A stretch of 64,000 nucleotides of DNA from Wuchereria bancrofti (Eukaryota > Nematoda > Chromadorea > Rhabditida > Onchocercidae). A program made the translations under genes and the position numbers. The stretch lies in contig SSBO01000003.1 in NCBI GenBank assembly GCA_005281725.1, forward strand, positions 5,518,495-5,582,494, read 5' to 3'. The notes under the pieces were generated by a model. It ran no database searches. It worked only from the letters and a program-made list of their open reading frames with translations, and had not been told where the DNA came from. Below, in pieces: positions 30,456 to 42,700 of the stretch; position 1 is the stretch's first letter; each line of letters begins with the position of its first letter.

Positions 30456-32356
30456 TCAGTATTCTTCATTGAATGGGAAGAAAGGATGGTCTGCATCTCT
30501 TGAAAGATCTAGAATACGCCAATTTTTATCCAAGCCATTGATCAGTGCCATTTCATCGGGTTTGAGTTCAAAGTCAAAAATCTTGATGTTTTCAATAATT
30601 CTCTTCTCAGTCACCGATTTCGGGATGACAACCAATCCACGCTGGATGCCCCAACGTAGCACTACCTGAAAAAATAAACAGTTATTTTGAGAAGTTATTT
30701 AGCAACCTACTTTGTTATTTCTTTCTCATTCTGAGGTCATTTTAAATCATGTTAATGGTGAAGTACGAGACCCAGTTTAGAGAGGTTTTATAAAAGTTTC
30801 CGTATTTCAAAACCTAACATTTATCTTACATCTAGCAAAATGAAAGATCTTTCAACTTAAATGTTTGACATAAATAATTATAAAAAGTTTAAACATCAGG
30901 AATACAATTAAATCAAGACAGCTTTTTTACAGGTATTCAGGTAATTTATATAAAAACTTAAGTCATCATAAAAAGCTAAAGAAAGTAACAAAAACGAAAT
31001 GTCTTACCTGTGCTGATGACTTGTGATATACTTCCGCAAGCTTAAGAATAACGGGATCATCAAGTAAAACGGCATCTGTTGCTTTCCTGAATGGCATCGC
31101 CGGATTGGCCAGCGGACTATACGCAGTCACTACTATTCCGTGTTCTTGACAGAAACTATACAGTTTGCGCTGTTGGAAATACGGATGAAGTTCAACCTGA
31201 ATTTCGTTCAATATTTTTCATTAAAATTAATAATATGATTCCGGCTAATAAATAGCTATATTTGTAGTTTATTTTAAAAAACCTCTTATTTTTTTTTACA
31301 TTTAAGAACTCCCTTAACCGTATATTTACTATATATCCCTCTTAATATATATATGTATATTTGATGTCATTTGCCAATTTAATTTGAAGAGAAAACAGGA
31401 GCTTTAAACAAGCCTGCAAGACAGCCGGTTTGATGGTGCAGTTGTTGATCACTCGCAGAATCTGTTTATGGTTAAAGTTCGACAACCCAATAGAGCGGAT
31501 TTTTTTCAATTTTACATACTCTTCCATAGCACGCCATGTATCCAAATAATCAATATTGGAATACTTAATTTTTTCACCATCAGGTCTCTAAATCATAGCA
31601 TATAATATCAGATGGATTTATATGTGAACAGGACTTCTAACAAGATAAACGAGTACCTTGAAATTACTAGTTTTAAGATACTTTTAACGACAATGCCGAA
31701 ATAAGGAAAAATGAGCTGGCATTTCTTTAGTTCTTTAGCAGTTTACAAGGAAAATGAAAAAAGTACGACAAAACCTTGGGGAAAAATTCACCACTTTCTT
31801 CATATCCCTGTGGCCAATGGATAAGGCATAAGTCTAGATAATCCAGGCGAAGTTCATCCAATATGATATCTATATCCTTCTTGGCCATTTCATATGAATG
31901 AAAAGTATTCCATATTTTCGAAGTGACAAATACATCAGCACGCTGAAAACCTCCATTGCATATATAAATAGCTTTGAAAATCTTGAAAGCTCTGGTTTTT
32001 ACACCATTTTAAAGCAATTAAAATTGATGCTTTAGAAATGTTGGCATAACTATTTGGATAAAACAACATAAGACAGGAGAAATTACGACCAGCATAAATT
32101 CTTGGACGTAAAATCAGTGAAATAGAATTTTTTTTATAATCATTCCCACCTTCAGATTGCTCTCTTTGAAAACCTCAGCAAGAGCTTCACCCAGTTCAAT
32201 TTGATTTTGATATACATGCGCACAATCGATATGTCGATAACCGTTGTTCAGAGCGATTTTAAGTGCATTTCCAACTTGACCTGGCTTCGAAAGCCAAGTA
32301 CCAAGACCAACAGATGGAATGTAATATCCTGAGTTTAATTTGACCAAGGATGTCAT
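30456..32356 (-). CDS. Aldo-keto reductase (AKR1/aldose reductase-like)
   Basis: This is an NADPH-dependent cytosolic reductase of aldehydes and ketones; the substrate is unknown. Five exons, all phase 0, give exactly 315 residues, the usual AKR length: 32356-32150, 31942-31775, 31587-31414, 31196-31008 and 30665-30456. The catalytic tetrad is complete and one residue offset from human aldose reductase: Asp44 and Tyr49 ([10 protein letters not shown]), Lys78 (VTSKIW) and His111 (LIHWPQGYE). Other AKR signatures are [38 protein letters not shown] and the cofactor motif [15 protein letters not shown]. The chain ends [10 protein letters not shown], like the PFHEEF end of AKR1B. Intron 3 (31413-31197) needs a GC donor: CAG|GCTTGT. 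The start-codon region is duplicated in tandem upstream. The gene lies divergent to the golgin gene. Confidence 0.95.
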
Positions 32357-32406
32357 ACTGATGGGATGTAATATTCTGAGTTCAATTTGATCAAGGATAT
32401 GTCATA
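32310..32406. repeat. Tandem duplication (~48 bp x 2) spanning the AKR start codon
   Basis: Copy 1 (32310-32357) contains the first 15 codons of the aldo-keto reductase. Copy 2 (32358-32406), directly upstream on the gene's strand, matches it with a few substitutions and a 2-bp insertion. Copy 2 reads ATG ACA TAT CCT TGA, so it would form a short upstream open frame if transcribed. Confidence 0.85.
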
Positions 32407-33771
32407 TGAAACAAATACCTACAGATGAAATCACGGGTTAAAGTGGTGCAGAGTGCCAAACTACAAATCAAAAAATTAAAACTGTTCAGGTTCGAAACAA
32501 ACAATATACAGTAAAAGACATGGGTCTGGGCATTCTGACTTATCTGATAAAATTTGTTTAGGCCACACCACTAAGGCCACCTGCCTCTTTCAAGCAACAA
32601 CGCCGTTAGTGTCGATATATTGCCACCGATCGATCGATCGATCAATCGATCCAGCAACACATTTCAATATTCCCTCTTTGGGCTGCTCTTCCCCAGCTCA
32701 TATCACTCCTGCCAGTTGGGTACTGCTTTTGTCACCAATCGCTCTCACCGTCCCCACAACAGCATGTCCTGAAAATCCCTCTTCATCTCTTGTCCTTAAT
32801 CATCCTTTGATGAATGACGAAACTTTCATTGTGTTCTGTCCATCACACCTTTGGACCCTTGCTGTCTCTCAAATTACCGTGATATCTTCACAATCACAAT
32901 ACATAATATTTCACGTCTAATTTTTCACTTTATCTATCCTTTCTAGCGACCTTTATAATATCTCAAGCAGTTATCACTGTTATCATCACGTAGAAACAAA
33001 ATAATGCAGTGAATAAAACTTGGCACAATTCCAGTTGCTATCGTTTCATTCTTGTAAGGGAGGGTGTCCGTCTTCTCGTGCTTATTCACTTCGGACATTG
33101 CTCACTTGATCTCCTACGTGAGCTGCGCTTTCACGCAATTCTCGGATATGGATTTCTGCGTCAGCTCTCACTCAATTTATTAGTTCTCTTATGTGCCACT
33201 TTACAATGCAAATTTTACTGTCCTTTAGCTAAGCTTACTCGCAAGAAATGATTCATGCATTGAATTCAATCTTTTTGAAGGATTCGAATTAACAGCATCA
33301 GTAAGTAACATTCTTCCTCTCTCATCTTTGATATCTAAGATAATTATTCCTGTATAAAGGTGTCATCATTATCCATTTCAAAATAAACAGTCGAGTCATG
33401 CTTTCTTCGGTCTTCCGCTGTTGTTGTTGCTTTCCTATCACTTATTGTGATGTTGTTCTGACAGTTCTGCGTGTAGCTGATTGTGTGGGTGTTAAGTTGA
33501 TAAGACATTCCAGCGAAAGCTAAGTATCTTTTCGATTCCCTATTCAATTATTTTTCCCTTACTGTTCAGCAGAAATTGGCATTTCCATCTTTTTTTTAGT
33601 GCTAAGCGACAATTTGATTAGATGCTAAGAAGATCGGAAGACTAATCTTTGTGTATTTCTTTGTATATTTTGAAAAATTTTTATATTTCCAGGAGTGCTG
33701 TCAAGTACAGTTTAAAATGTAAATAATCCTGTTACTAACTCTAACGTCCTATATCACGACAAAAAAATAGC
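32357..33771. other. Divergent promoter region between AKR and golgin genes
   Basis: This spacer of about 1.4 kb is richer in G/C than its surroundings at 32550-33250 and contains a GATC microsatellite at 32627-32651. Several open frames of 60-100 codons occur, but none has a domain or exon partners. One minus-strand frame ending at 33344 (MSYQLNTHTISY ... DTFIQE) looks mildly protein-like, and I cannot confirm it. A TATTTCCAG acceptor ends at 33692, about 80 nt before the golgin ATG, and could serve the spliced leader. Confidence 0.5.
32627..32651. repeat. GATC-type tetranucleotide microsatellite
   Basis: A short run of CGAT/GATC units with one interruption (CAAT) lies in the spacer between the AKR and golgin genes. 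Confidence 0.85.
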
Positions 33772-36700
33772 ATGGCAGCAACATTAACCACTTGTTTACA
33801 ATGTATTACTTACAACGAACAGCTGAATAGCAAAGCAAACGAAATTAAGGTATCGGATTCAGTTTGAAATTAAGACCATTATTTATACGCAGTTTCCACC
33901 ATTTGAAATACTTAGCTTTGCAAGTGAGAAATTGATTTCGTGGACCTTGCAAATTCATGCAAAACAATTTCTATTGTACTCCTACAATCAAGTGTGATTC
34001 TGTCTAAGAAAATCGGAAGATCTGAGCTGTTGAATATTTTGCTTCATGCAAAATTCCAGCTTATGAAAGGATTATTATACTCAAAGATCCGAATGTACAG
34101 AAGGTGATTCTAACAAGATGGAAATTTTGCTCTGAAAGCTCTTAATTTTTAAATAGTTTTTATAAAATTTGCAGAGTCTGCAAGAACATGTTCTAAAACT
34201 AGCTCAGAAGCTGCAGGATGAAAGTAGAAGAAAGGAAGAAGTGCAGGAACGCCTGAACGACAAGCTAATGAGGCTCAATGATTATGCCATCAAAATTAGG
34301 GTCAGTAGCCATTAGGTTGCACCGTTCTGTTTAATTTTTTAGAAGTTAATTAGTTTTTATCTGAAAGTGGTTGCTTCCTTATTCTTTCCCTCACCGTAGT
34401 TCATTCCATTTCATATCTTTATTAAAACGAATTTTTTCCGGACATCAAATTGAGAGATTCTTACCAACAGCGATGGTACGCTAATCTTGGTAGCGTTGCT
34501 GTTACATTCGTGCAGCCTTAATTTTTTAATCTCTACCATAACTGTGAGCCTTAATTTTTAACTGAAAAAAGATTTGGAAGGGGAAGTTTCCTTAACTGGA
34601 GAGAATTCTTTTCTCTAGTGCAAAATTGAGACTGCAGGTTACTTTAACAGATTTCAGGTGACTGCCTTCCATTAAAATTCCTGTCGATTTAAATAATATT
34701 GTCTTTGGAAAAAGAAATTTTTTAAAAAGCTTCGACAATTAAAGCATTCGCGGTTCGAGCATTTATGCTGTTTTTATTAATTTAGTTCGTAAATGTTCGC
34801 AAGTGTTTTTTAAAATGTCGTATTCATGTTTCATTTGTATTTTGATCTCCCACCGTAACTATGAAAGGTCAAAAAAACATTAATAGAAATAATGAACACT
34901 TTACAATTTATTTTCATGATTTATTCATTACAAGTTTCAAAAACAAGAAATGAAAGATTAACTTTATAGAGCCTTGAGGAACAGTTGCAGTCAGCAACCG
35001 ATCGTCGTCCGATCAAGGAACTCTCTCACGCTGAAGTTGACAGTATCATTGGTCAAGACCTAGAGCGGATTCACTCACAACTAACCGAAAAGGTCAACGA
35101 AATAAATTATTTCACATTCTGTACATGTACGGAACGTGAACGGAAATTTTTCCCTTTACGTTCCCCATGATCACTAACGACCTTTCAAATGGAAGGACAA
35201 GTCCATTGTGCCTTCGAACAAGCGTCATAATTTGTGTTAGCAAAAGTGCACGAGTTTTAATCTGAAATGGGAGCACAACCTCTATTTTTTTTTTTTTTTT
35301 CATTAACAAAAGGCCTTTGCAGGATATGAAAATAATGGCATTGAATGATACGATACTTGAAAAAGAAGGGCACATTATTGAACTACAAGAAATGTGTCGT
35401 GAACAGAGAGAACTTGTGCGAGCGAAAGCTAAAGCTTTTCAAATCATACAGCAAAAACTGCTGGTATTTTTAAAACCACTAGGAGACAAAAATTTGTAAT
35501 CGTAAAAATGGTGTCATATGATAATTGATCTATGGGTTAATTTTAAAGCAACAATGACTTTAGAAAAGGCAGACTATAATAGAGTCGAGATCAAACTATA
35601 ACAGAGTCGAGATTCGCCATCTTACTATTGCTCTACACTGATAATCCATACATTTTTACTTTGTGAAAGGCTTTCCCAATATCTAGTCGGTGATTTTCGC
35701 GCTTCCTTCTAGGAATATCCACATTTCAGGATTTTGGCACACGAACGACACGCGAAGATTCCACAGAAACTGAAGCTGTGTATGTTTTTGAATCCTCATT
35801 TACTCCATTGTCGTCATCGCAACAACCACTGAAGGAGCGACATCACCATGATTCCTTTTCGCCTGGACATGCTGTTGTACATTTTAAAACGGGTTAGTTG
35901 GCGGAAACTTCGATTCATTTCAAATAGCCTCCGAGGCCAACATATTTCCAGATTTAATTTTTCGATGAAAAGGTTGATGTAAAGGTTACAACAACATGTA
36001 CAACAATATTTAAACAAGGTTTTATCCAGGTTCACCTCCACCAGTTGATCCAAGTGAGGAATGCAGTTCAGTAACCCAGGATAACGGCAACATACAGGAC
36101 GACCTTGATACTGACGATGTAGGCAGTGCGTCCGCCTTATACAAAAAGAAACACAGGAAGAAAGTGACTTTCGATTTGTCACCTCCTAAAGAATTCAAAA
36201 GTGGTACACACTTTCATCTAAACTAAAAAATTTCATTTGCAAGAATGTCCAAACTGAAAATTTTGTTACCCCAAATTTTATATCTTGAAAGTATGGCTTA
36301 TACTTACGAAAATATTTAGGAATTCCCAGATCACTCATTTCAAGTATTGGCCAAGAAGAAGGCGATATTACACAAGCATTCATTGATGTAACAGCTGAGA
36401 ATGACCAATTGCGACAAACGATCCAAGAAATGGAGAAGTGTGCCAGTGATTCACAGAATCATTTGAGCCAGGTTATTCATTTTTCAAATCTAGCAACTTC
36501 TCTCATTCTCAAAATCTTTGAACAGCCCATAACCTTACGTCAGTACCACCTTCTGTTTCATTGCACAAAGCCGTGCCATCCCAGCAGTTGGGGCTGTTTC
36601 ATTTCCCGTTGGTCGGAAAGTCCTAGTCGCAGTTATTCAAATTCCGTACTGTTCTGAGCTCTCTTTTTACATTCAAAAATATCGATTTCTTCATCTTTCA

Positions 36701-39700
36701 CATTCCTTTCGCTAACTCTTTTAGCTCGAAATTTTGGTAGGATGTACTTTTTCTTCAGTTGCACTGTTCATTCCGTTATTTCAATTAAATATAGAAGCAT
36801 TTGCATTCTCAATTTATTGTAGAGTATAATTGAATTTAGCGGCATATCACTTACTATTCACCTCATTTTCAATAGCCAATATTCAGCTCCAAACACAATT
36901 AGATGAAATGCGTCGGGATAACCGGAATCAAGTACTGAAAGCTCGTGCTTCTATGCAGGGAAAAATTCGCGATTTGGAAGATAAAATTTCTACAATAAAC
37001 GCAGAAAATACCAATAAGGTTACTTTTTGTAAAATTTCTCTTAAAGCAGAATTCGAAGGCTTTTTAGAAAGCATATTGATTTGACGGAAGTAAACTAGCA
37101 AGAATCTGAAATAAGGCTTGAGGTTTCGGCATCATCTAAATATGTAACACTTCGAAAACAAATTCGAAATTAATAACCAGTGTGTTTTAGGTCGAATATT
37201 TGAATGCAAGCATCGAAACACTTCGAGCGGATCGTGAATGGACCCTGGAAGAAAATGCTCACCTTCTGAAACTTCTTGGTTCCTACAAGTACCCTTTCAA
37301 ATATTAATGCAAGCAAACTTTCTTAAATAACTTTTTCTACTCAAGAATTTAGCTAATGCACCATTTCATAGTCAAATAAGTCCTAAATGTTATTATCAAT
37401 TTGGAATTCCATGGATAATCCGTCTGTTAGCTTGTGTAGGCTTCCATTACATTTTTCCTTCTCTAACACATTTTGAATGAATTGCAGACAAAAGTTGAAT
37501 GATGCTTGGGAAACACTGGATGCAAGACAAGAGGTAAGCAAGAAACTTCGTTCGAAGTTGAATGATGATCGAGCTTTGATTGTTCAATTGGCAGATGATT
37601 TGGAAGAAGCTCAGCAAACAGCGAATATTTTATTAGAGCAAAAAATATCTGTTCTTGATGATGTTGAACGATTAAAAGGTATATTGCTATGCTATATAGT
37701 TTAATTAAGAATATGTGCGAAGTGAAAGCTTTTTATTTCTGGATTTAAAAAACTTAATATTTAACTTTTTACAGAAGCTTTAGAAGCTCAAGATCAATAT
37801 ATTGAATTACTGGAGAAAGACACAATGATATACGAAGAGCATGTCGGCTTGTTAAGAGATTCGTTGGGTGCTTCGAAAGCGGAACGAAAAGCTCTGATAA
37901 AATCAAAAGCTTACGAAGCAAAACTAAAAGCGCTAGAGCAAGAAAAAGAACAAATGAACCGAAGAAGCAATGGTAAGTCAAACTTTTTATACTATTGAAT
38001 TCGAAGAAATGCATTAACTAATCGTTCAAATCAGAACGATAAGAGGCTCAGCTTTCTGGGGGCAGGCTAAAAGAAATTCTTGAGTAAGAATTACTAATGT
38101 TTTCTTCTAACTATTGCATGCAACTACTCCATTCATTCATTTCATAATATTCTTTAAAAATTGTGTTAACGGGAAATAGAACTCTCATGATCTAATGAAT
38201 GAGAACTGAGCAAACCTTGAGAATTCTGCGTTATGCGCAGCAGACAGAAAAATAATCACCGTGTCAAATATCCTAGATTTAAGTGTTTGGAAGTTATCAG
38301 AGACTTGATTTCACGTGCGAGTATTAACCTAAACAGTCTTGACGTATTCTAGCTCCTTTTTTGTCAAGTCAAGAGCGATCGCTTGCTTTGTTTTTTAATG
38401 GAAAACATTGCATAACATGGGTACTTCTCGCATATCAACTTTCCATTCCCAAATGTGAGAACAAGAATTCAAACTTTTACTTAATCATTTGTGAGAACCA
38501 AGAAAAATGAAGTAGAGCAAGAATATGTAATGCACAATACAGTAGGCAAAGTTAAATAATCTTCGTACTCAATTAACAAAGTTTGACTATTTGGTATAAC
38601 AGAAATGAAGAAAGAATATAGTTACATAATTAATAGTAATTATTTCAATTTTCTACCACTCAGTTTGTTTAGTGAAGCCAAATATAGCTGTGCTTATCAG
38701 GTAAATAAATTTAATATAAATTTGAGGAAATTAAGAAATGGAAAGATATAAAACCATATGATACAGACCTAAATTCAAATTTAAGTTTAAATAACAGGAT
38801 AGAAATAAATTAGCTGGTAAAGAAGTATTGAAAGACAAATGAAAAAAATGAGTGTTACCAAGACATCATTTTTATTAAGCGCCATTTTCAAAATATTGAT
38901 CAGAGGAAATTTTTTATTTACATTTTTCTATACAAAAAAGTGGATTGTTCGTTTTCAAAAATGGTTGAAAAATGAACAGGAAGAATGAAGGAAGGTTAAA
39001 AAACTGCCAATTTTTGATGACCATGATGCAAGCAAAAATTTTCAGCGACATGATCAAGTACAGCAGTCAAGAATTTGTTTTTGACATGAGAATTGTGTAA
39101 CAGAACTGAATAAACAGTAGGTAAAAGTAATTACTGCTTTAATACCAGTGTTGTAGAATTGATAGATTCGCTGCGGCCAGAAATTGTCCTTCCACAACTC
39201 GTAGTAGTTCGACTTTCCGGAATACTTTGCTCATGGTCATTTCTAATATTAGTTTGGTGTACTTTCTCAAATGACCTGTAGCAGCGATAAGCTCGACCAA
39301 AGGATGGTTCTCTTCCATCCGAATAATTAACCTGGAATATTTTTTCCCATAATTTTAATACATAAATTTATAAAGAAGTACACAGTAACCCTTTTTCCTC
39401 TCGGTTTAATATTGTCTCTGTTAAATTTATAGAGCTAGCCTTTTTCGGAACCTAGGTGGACTGACGAAACTGGATTCGCGCAATATTATGAGTTTAAATG
39501 ACTTACTCAGGTCAAAGCTATACTACTTTGATCCATCATGTATAGAACAATGACCTTTACCTCGTTGGTACACAGTGGACAGAACCATACACGACTCTTC
39601 ATGCAGCAATAGATACCACACGGAAAACACAGCATACCGTGTAGCAGACCACGCCACGTTAATCGTTTCTTCACGCTATCAACTTTACACACTGGACAGA

Positions 39701-42700
39701 CTGCCATAGCCATGAAACGTTACGGTCCTAATCGCTATCGTTGAAAAGTTTGAACAGCTGTTTCCTTTTTGCATCAAAAATTTTTGAAATTTAGAATTTG
39801 CAGTATTATAAATAAAAAGGATGAAAATGAGAAAAGACTTTAAGCATTCGGAAAGTAACACTTCCGATGATAATTTGAAGGGTCAGGAAAAGGAAGTTTT
39901 GATATAGGGATCAAATTCGGAGTATTTCACACCGCTTTAACTAATAAAGGTTGTCTCGAATTGCACTTGCTGTACCATTCGACCGCTTAATAATTATTGA
40001 ATAATTGTCAGTGCGATGGATGAGCAATAATATCAATAAATTGCTGGCGGTTTCAGCAGCACTACTGTCGCTAACGTCATGCAATATAATGAAGACCAAA
40101 TAGTTATAATGTTTAATCACACAACTGCAATCTCCGTCCAAGATTGAAGAGAATTTCCATATTCTTCTAACTTCTGTAACGTATATATCAGTCTGTATCC
40201 AAGATTTAAGCCTGTCAATAATGATAAGAGATCACAAGGCCATCTTTGTACAGTGAAAAACAACTAGTATAGATAAGGGATATAAGAAATAAGTTTGAAT
40301 AAGGTATAAGTTGCATCCTGGTTACAAGAACTGGGAAACATTATAATTAGATGATTAATTAACTAAGCAGATAACTCCATGAGCTCAACTTCACATTTGT
40401 TGGGAGTGTTAGTAACTTTCTCTTCCCTAAATTTTCTTTTTTAACCGGAACATGCTAATTGTAGAGCATATCATGATGAAAGATACGACTTGAGGACTGC
40501 TATCGAAAAACTAAATGGATAATTTGGAAGTTTGCTGGAAAATAAAATGTCTTCCTTTCTCGCTTAAAATATAAGAATACTGGTCATGCCATCATTTCAC
40601 AATATCATATGAGTGGATGGGAATTTAAGCTTATTTGAATCCCAAAAAGGAACCAAAAAGGCATTGCTCCTGATCCGATCTTATATCTTGATAGAAAATG
40701 ATTTGTGGAGAGATGCACTGGCACTGGTTATAAAATTATTCTTTGCATCCTCTCCCGAAAATTAAATAAAAGTGAAAGTAATAGTGGAGTTTTTCATTGA
40801 TAAAATTAAACAGCGTTCTTCTGATAAACGGTGATGATTAATACGGCACATTATGACTAATCGTCGAACTAGACAACCAGAAATGAGAAAAGTATTGTGC
40901 AAATGATATTCATGGTTGTATGCATTTGAAAGAGGGAAAAAGATGTTCTGTTTTTGATCAGAAATTTGTTAGGTCGATTCGACTTCCATCATGAAACAAC
41001 CCAATCAATTAAACAATCATCTGCAGAGAGTGTGATTAGGATATGAGAATTTGATGAGTCATTTCATTTTCATTATGCTGTGTATATGTAACATAGAAGA
41101 GAAAGTGAAGAATTAACAGTTAACAGTGGGATTTGATACATTTCTACTGAAAATGTCCACAAAGTAGTTTATAGATGTAAATCCGAATCTTAAGGGTTTG
41201 TTATTTTCTGGACTTTTGATCCTTTCATTTTGAAAAATTTTCCGACTTGACAGGGAAGGAAGTAGTAGTGTTCCCCCTAATGAATTTTTTTAACCTGGTT
41301 TGCGGAAGATTCAAAATTAAAAAAATTTTGGATTCTTGATCTGATTTCTTTGTTAAGGATTTAAAAAAAAAAAGTAAAATCGAAGTAGTTCAGTGAACAA
41401 AAGCAAATCTAGTGCCTAATTAATGAAGCAAAATATGCTAATATAAGTGTGCAAAAAGCAATGATTTTTTTCATTTCCTTCCATTATTCATTAAAAAATT
41501 ACATCAATGTTTTCGTTGAGTGATTGGATGTGATGACTAAAAGAAAAGATAAGCTACAATTAACTCTGCGCCGATAGAAGCAGATCTGACAATTGAATCA
41601 GTAGCAAAATGTGCCACTCTGCTGCCATTTCACTCTTAAAGAATAAAGGATTCAGAGGAGAGGACAACTAACGTCTGCTTCGTGCATGTCTCTGGTCTGA
41701 TAGCCGATGTTGAATGACTATTGCAGCACTACTTCCTATCTAACAAATGCGCTAAAAAAGTAATAAGGGATTTCTAAAGTATCTCGGAAGTCAAAATGTC
41801 AGAATTGCAATTTTGTAAAGAGCAAATTTCTGTGAAAAGAGACGACGCTTTCTGGAACAGTAGAGAAGATACAGTGACAAACTGCTGAAAAGAAGGGAAG
41901 AGGTTTGGAGAAAGAAGAGGGAAGAAATAGAGTGATTTTGTTCACTGCTAATGGAATCTGCAGCGACAACTGGTTTTGTAGGAGGAGATTTCCTCCTACT
42001 TCAAAGTATTATCATTAACAAAAATGTTTGTTGAGGCATTTGAGAAATAGAGAATCTTCGGAAATAATTTACAATCTTCTTGTGCATACAGACGGGGTTA
42101 TCTTTAAAGGGGTAAAATCTTTAGGTTTGGAATGAAATTGAGATTTGTGCACAGTCAATCACGTAAACCAAATTTATACGATGAATACTTCTGAATGGAC
42201 GCATCATCTCAATATTCAGACAATCAAGTCTTTAATGGTCACTGCTTAAAAATAAAAACACTAACTTGGAATGAGTGAAAAAAAATTTTCTTTATTTGAA
42301 AAAATTTAAAAAAAAAATATTTTCCATTAGTAAGAGAATTCATGAAGTATGCTTACTGGTGATACATTTCACAAATCAGCAAAGACTAGAAAGTTCTTTC
42401 GTTTTACAGGAATATTTGAGCTTTTTGCATTCATTTCATTTTCATTCCATTTTTCATTTTGCTCATTTTGCATTCAAGAAATGAATACTTATTATTTCGT
42501 TCCATTTTTTAATTCAGGCCTGTAGCAGGCACGAAGATTTAAAAAAGGAACAAGTGTGGGTTGGCAGGTAAGGTCTTAGAATAAAAAATATTTGAGCCTT
42601 TTGCACATCTTCCAATAATTTTTTACGACCGGGTACAGTTAATGAGACTTCCTGTACAAATTCATGAATTCCCTGTGAAATATACATTTGGATTTTTTAT

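Noticed and set aside
32609..32920. 103-codon plus-strand frame beginning in the GATC repeat
   Set aside because: The start is within a microsatellite, the composition is Ser/Pro-rich without motifs, and neither strand shows exon partners.
42518..42567. Apparent exon (GCC TGT AGC ... GGC AG) before 42750
   Set aside because: It is phase-incompatible with both neighbours, whereas joining 37972 directly to 42750 is in phase.
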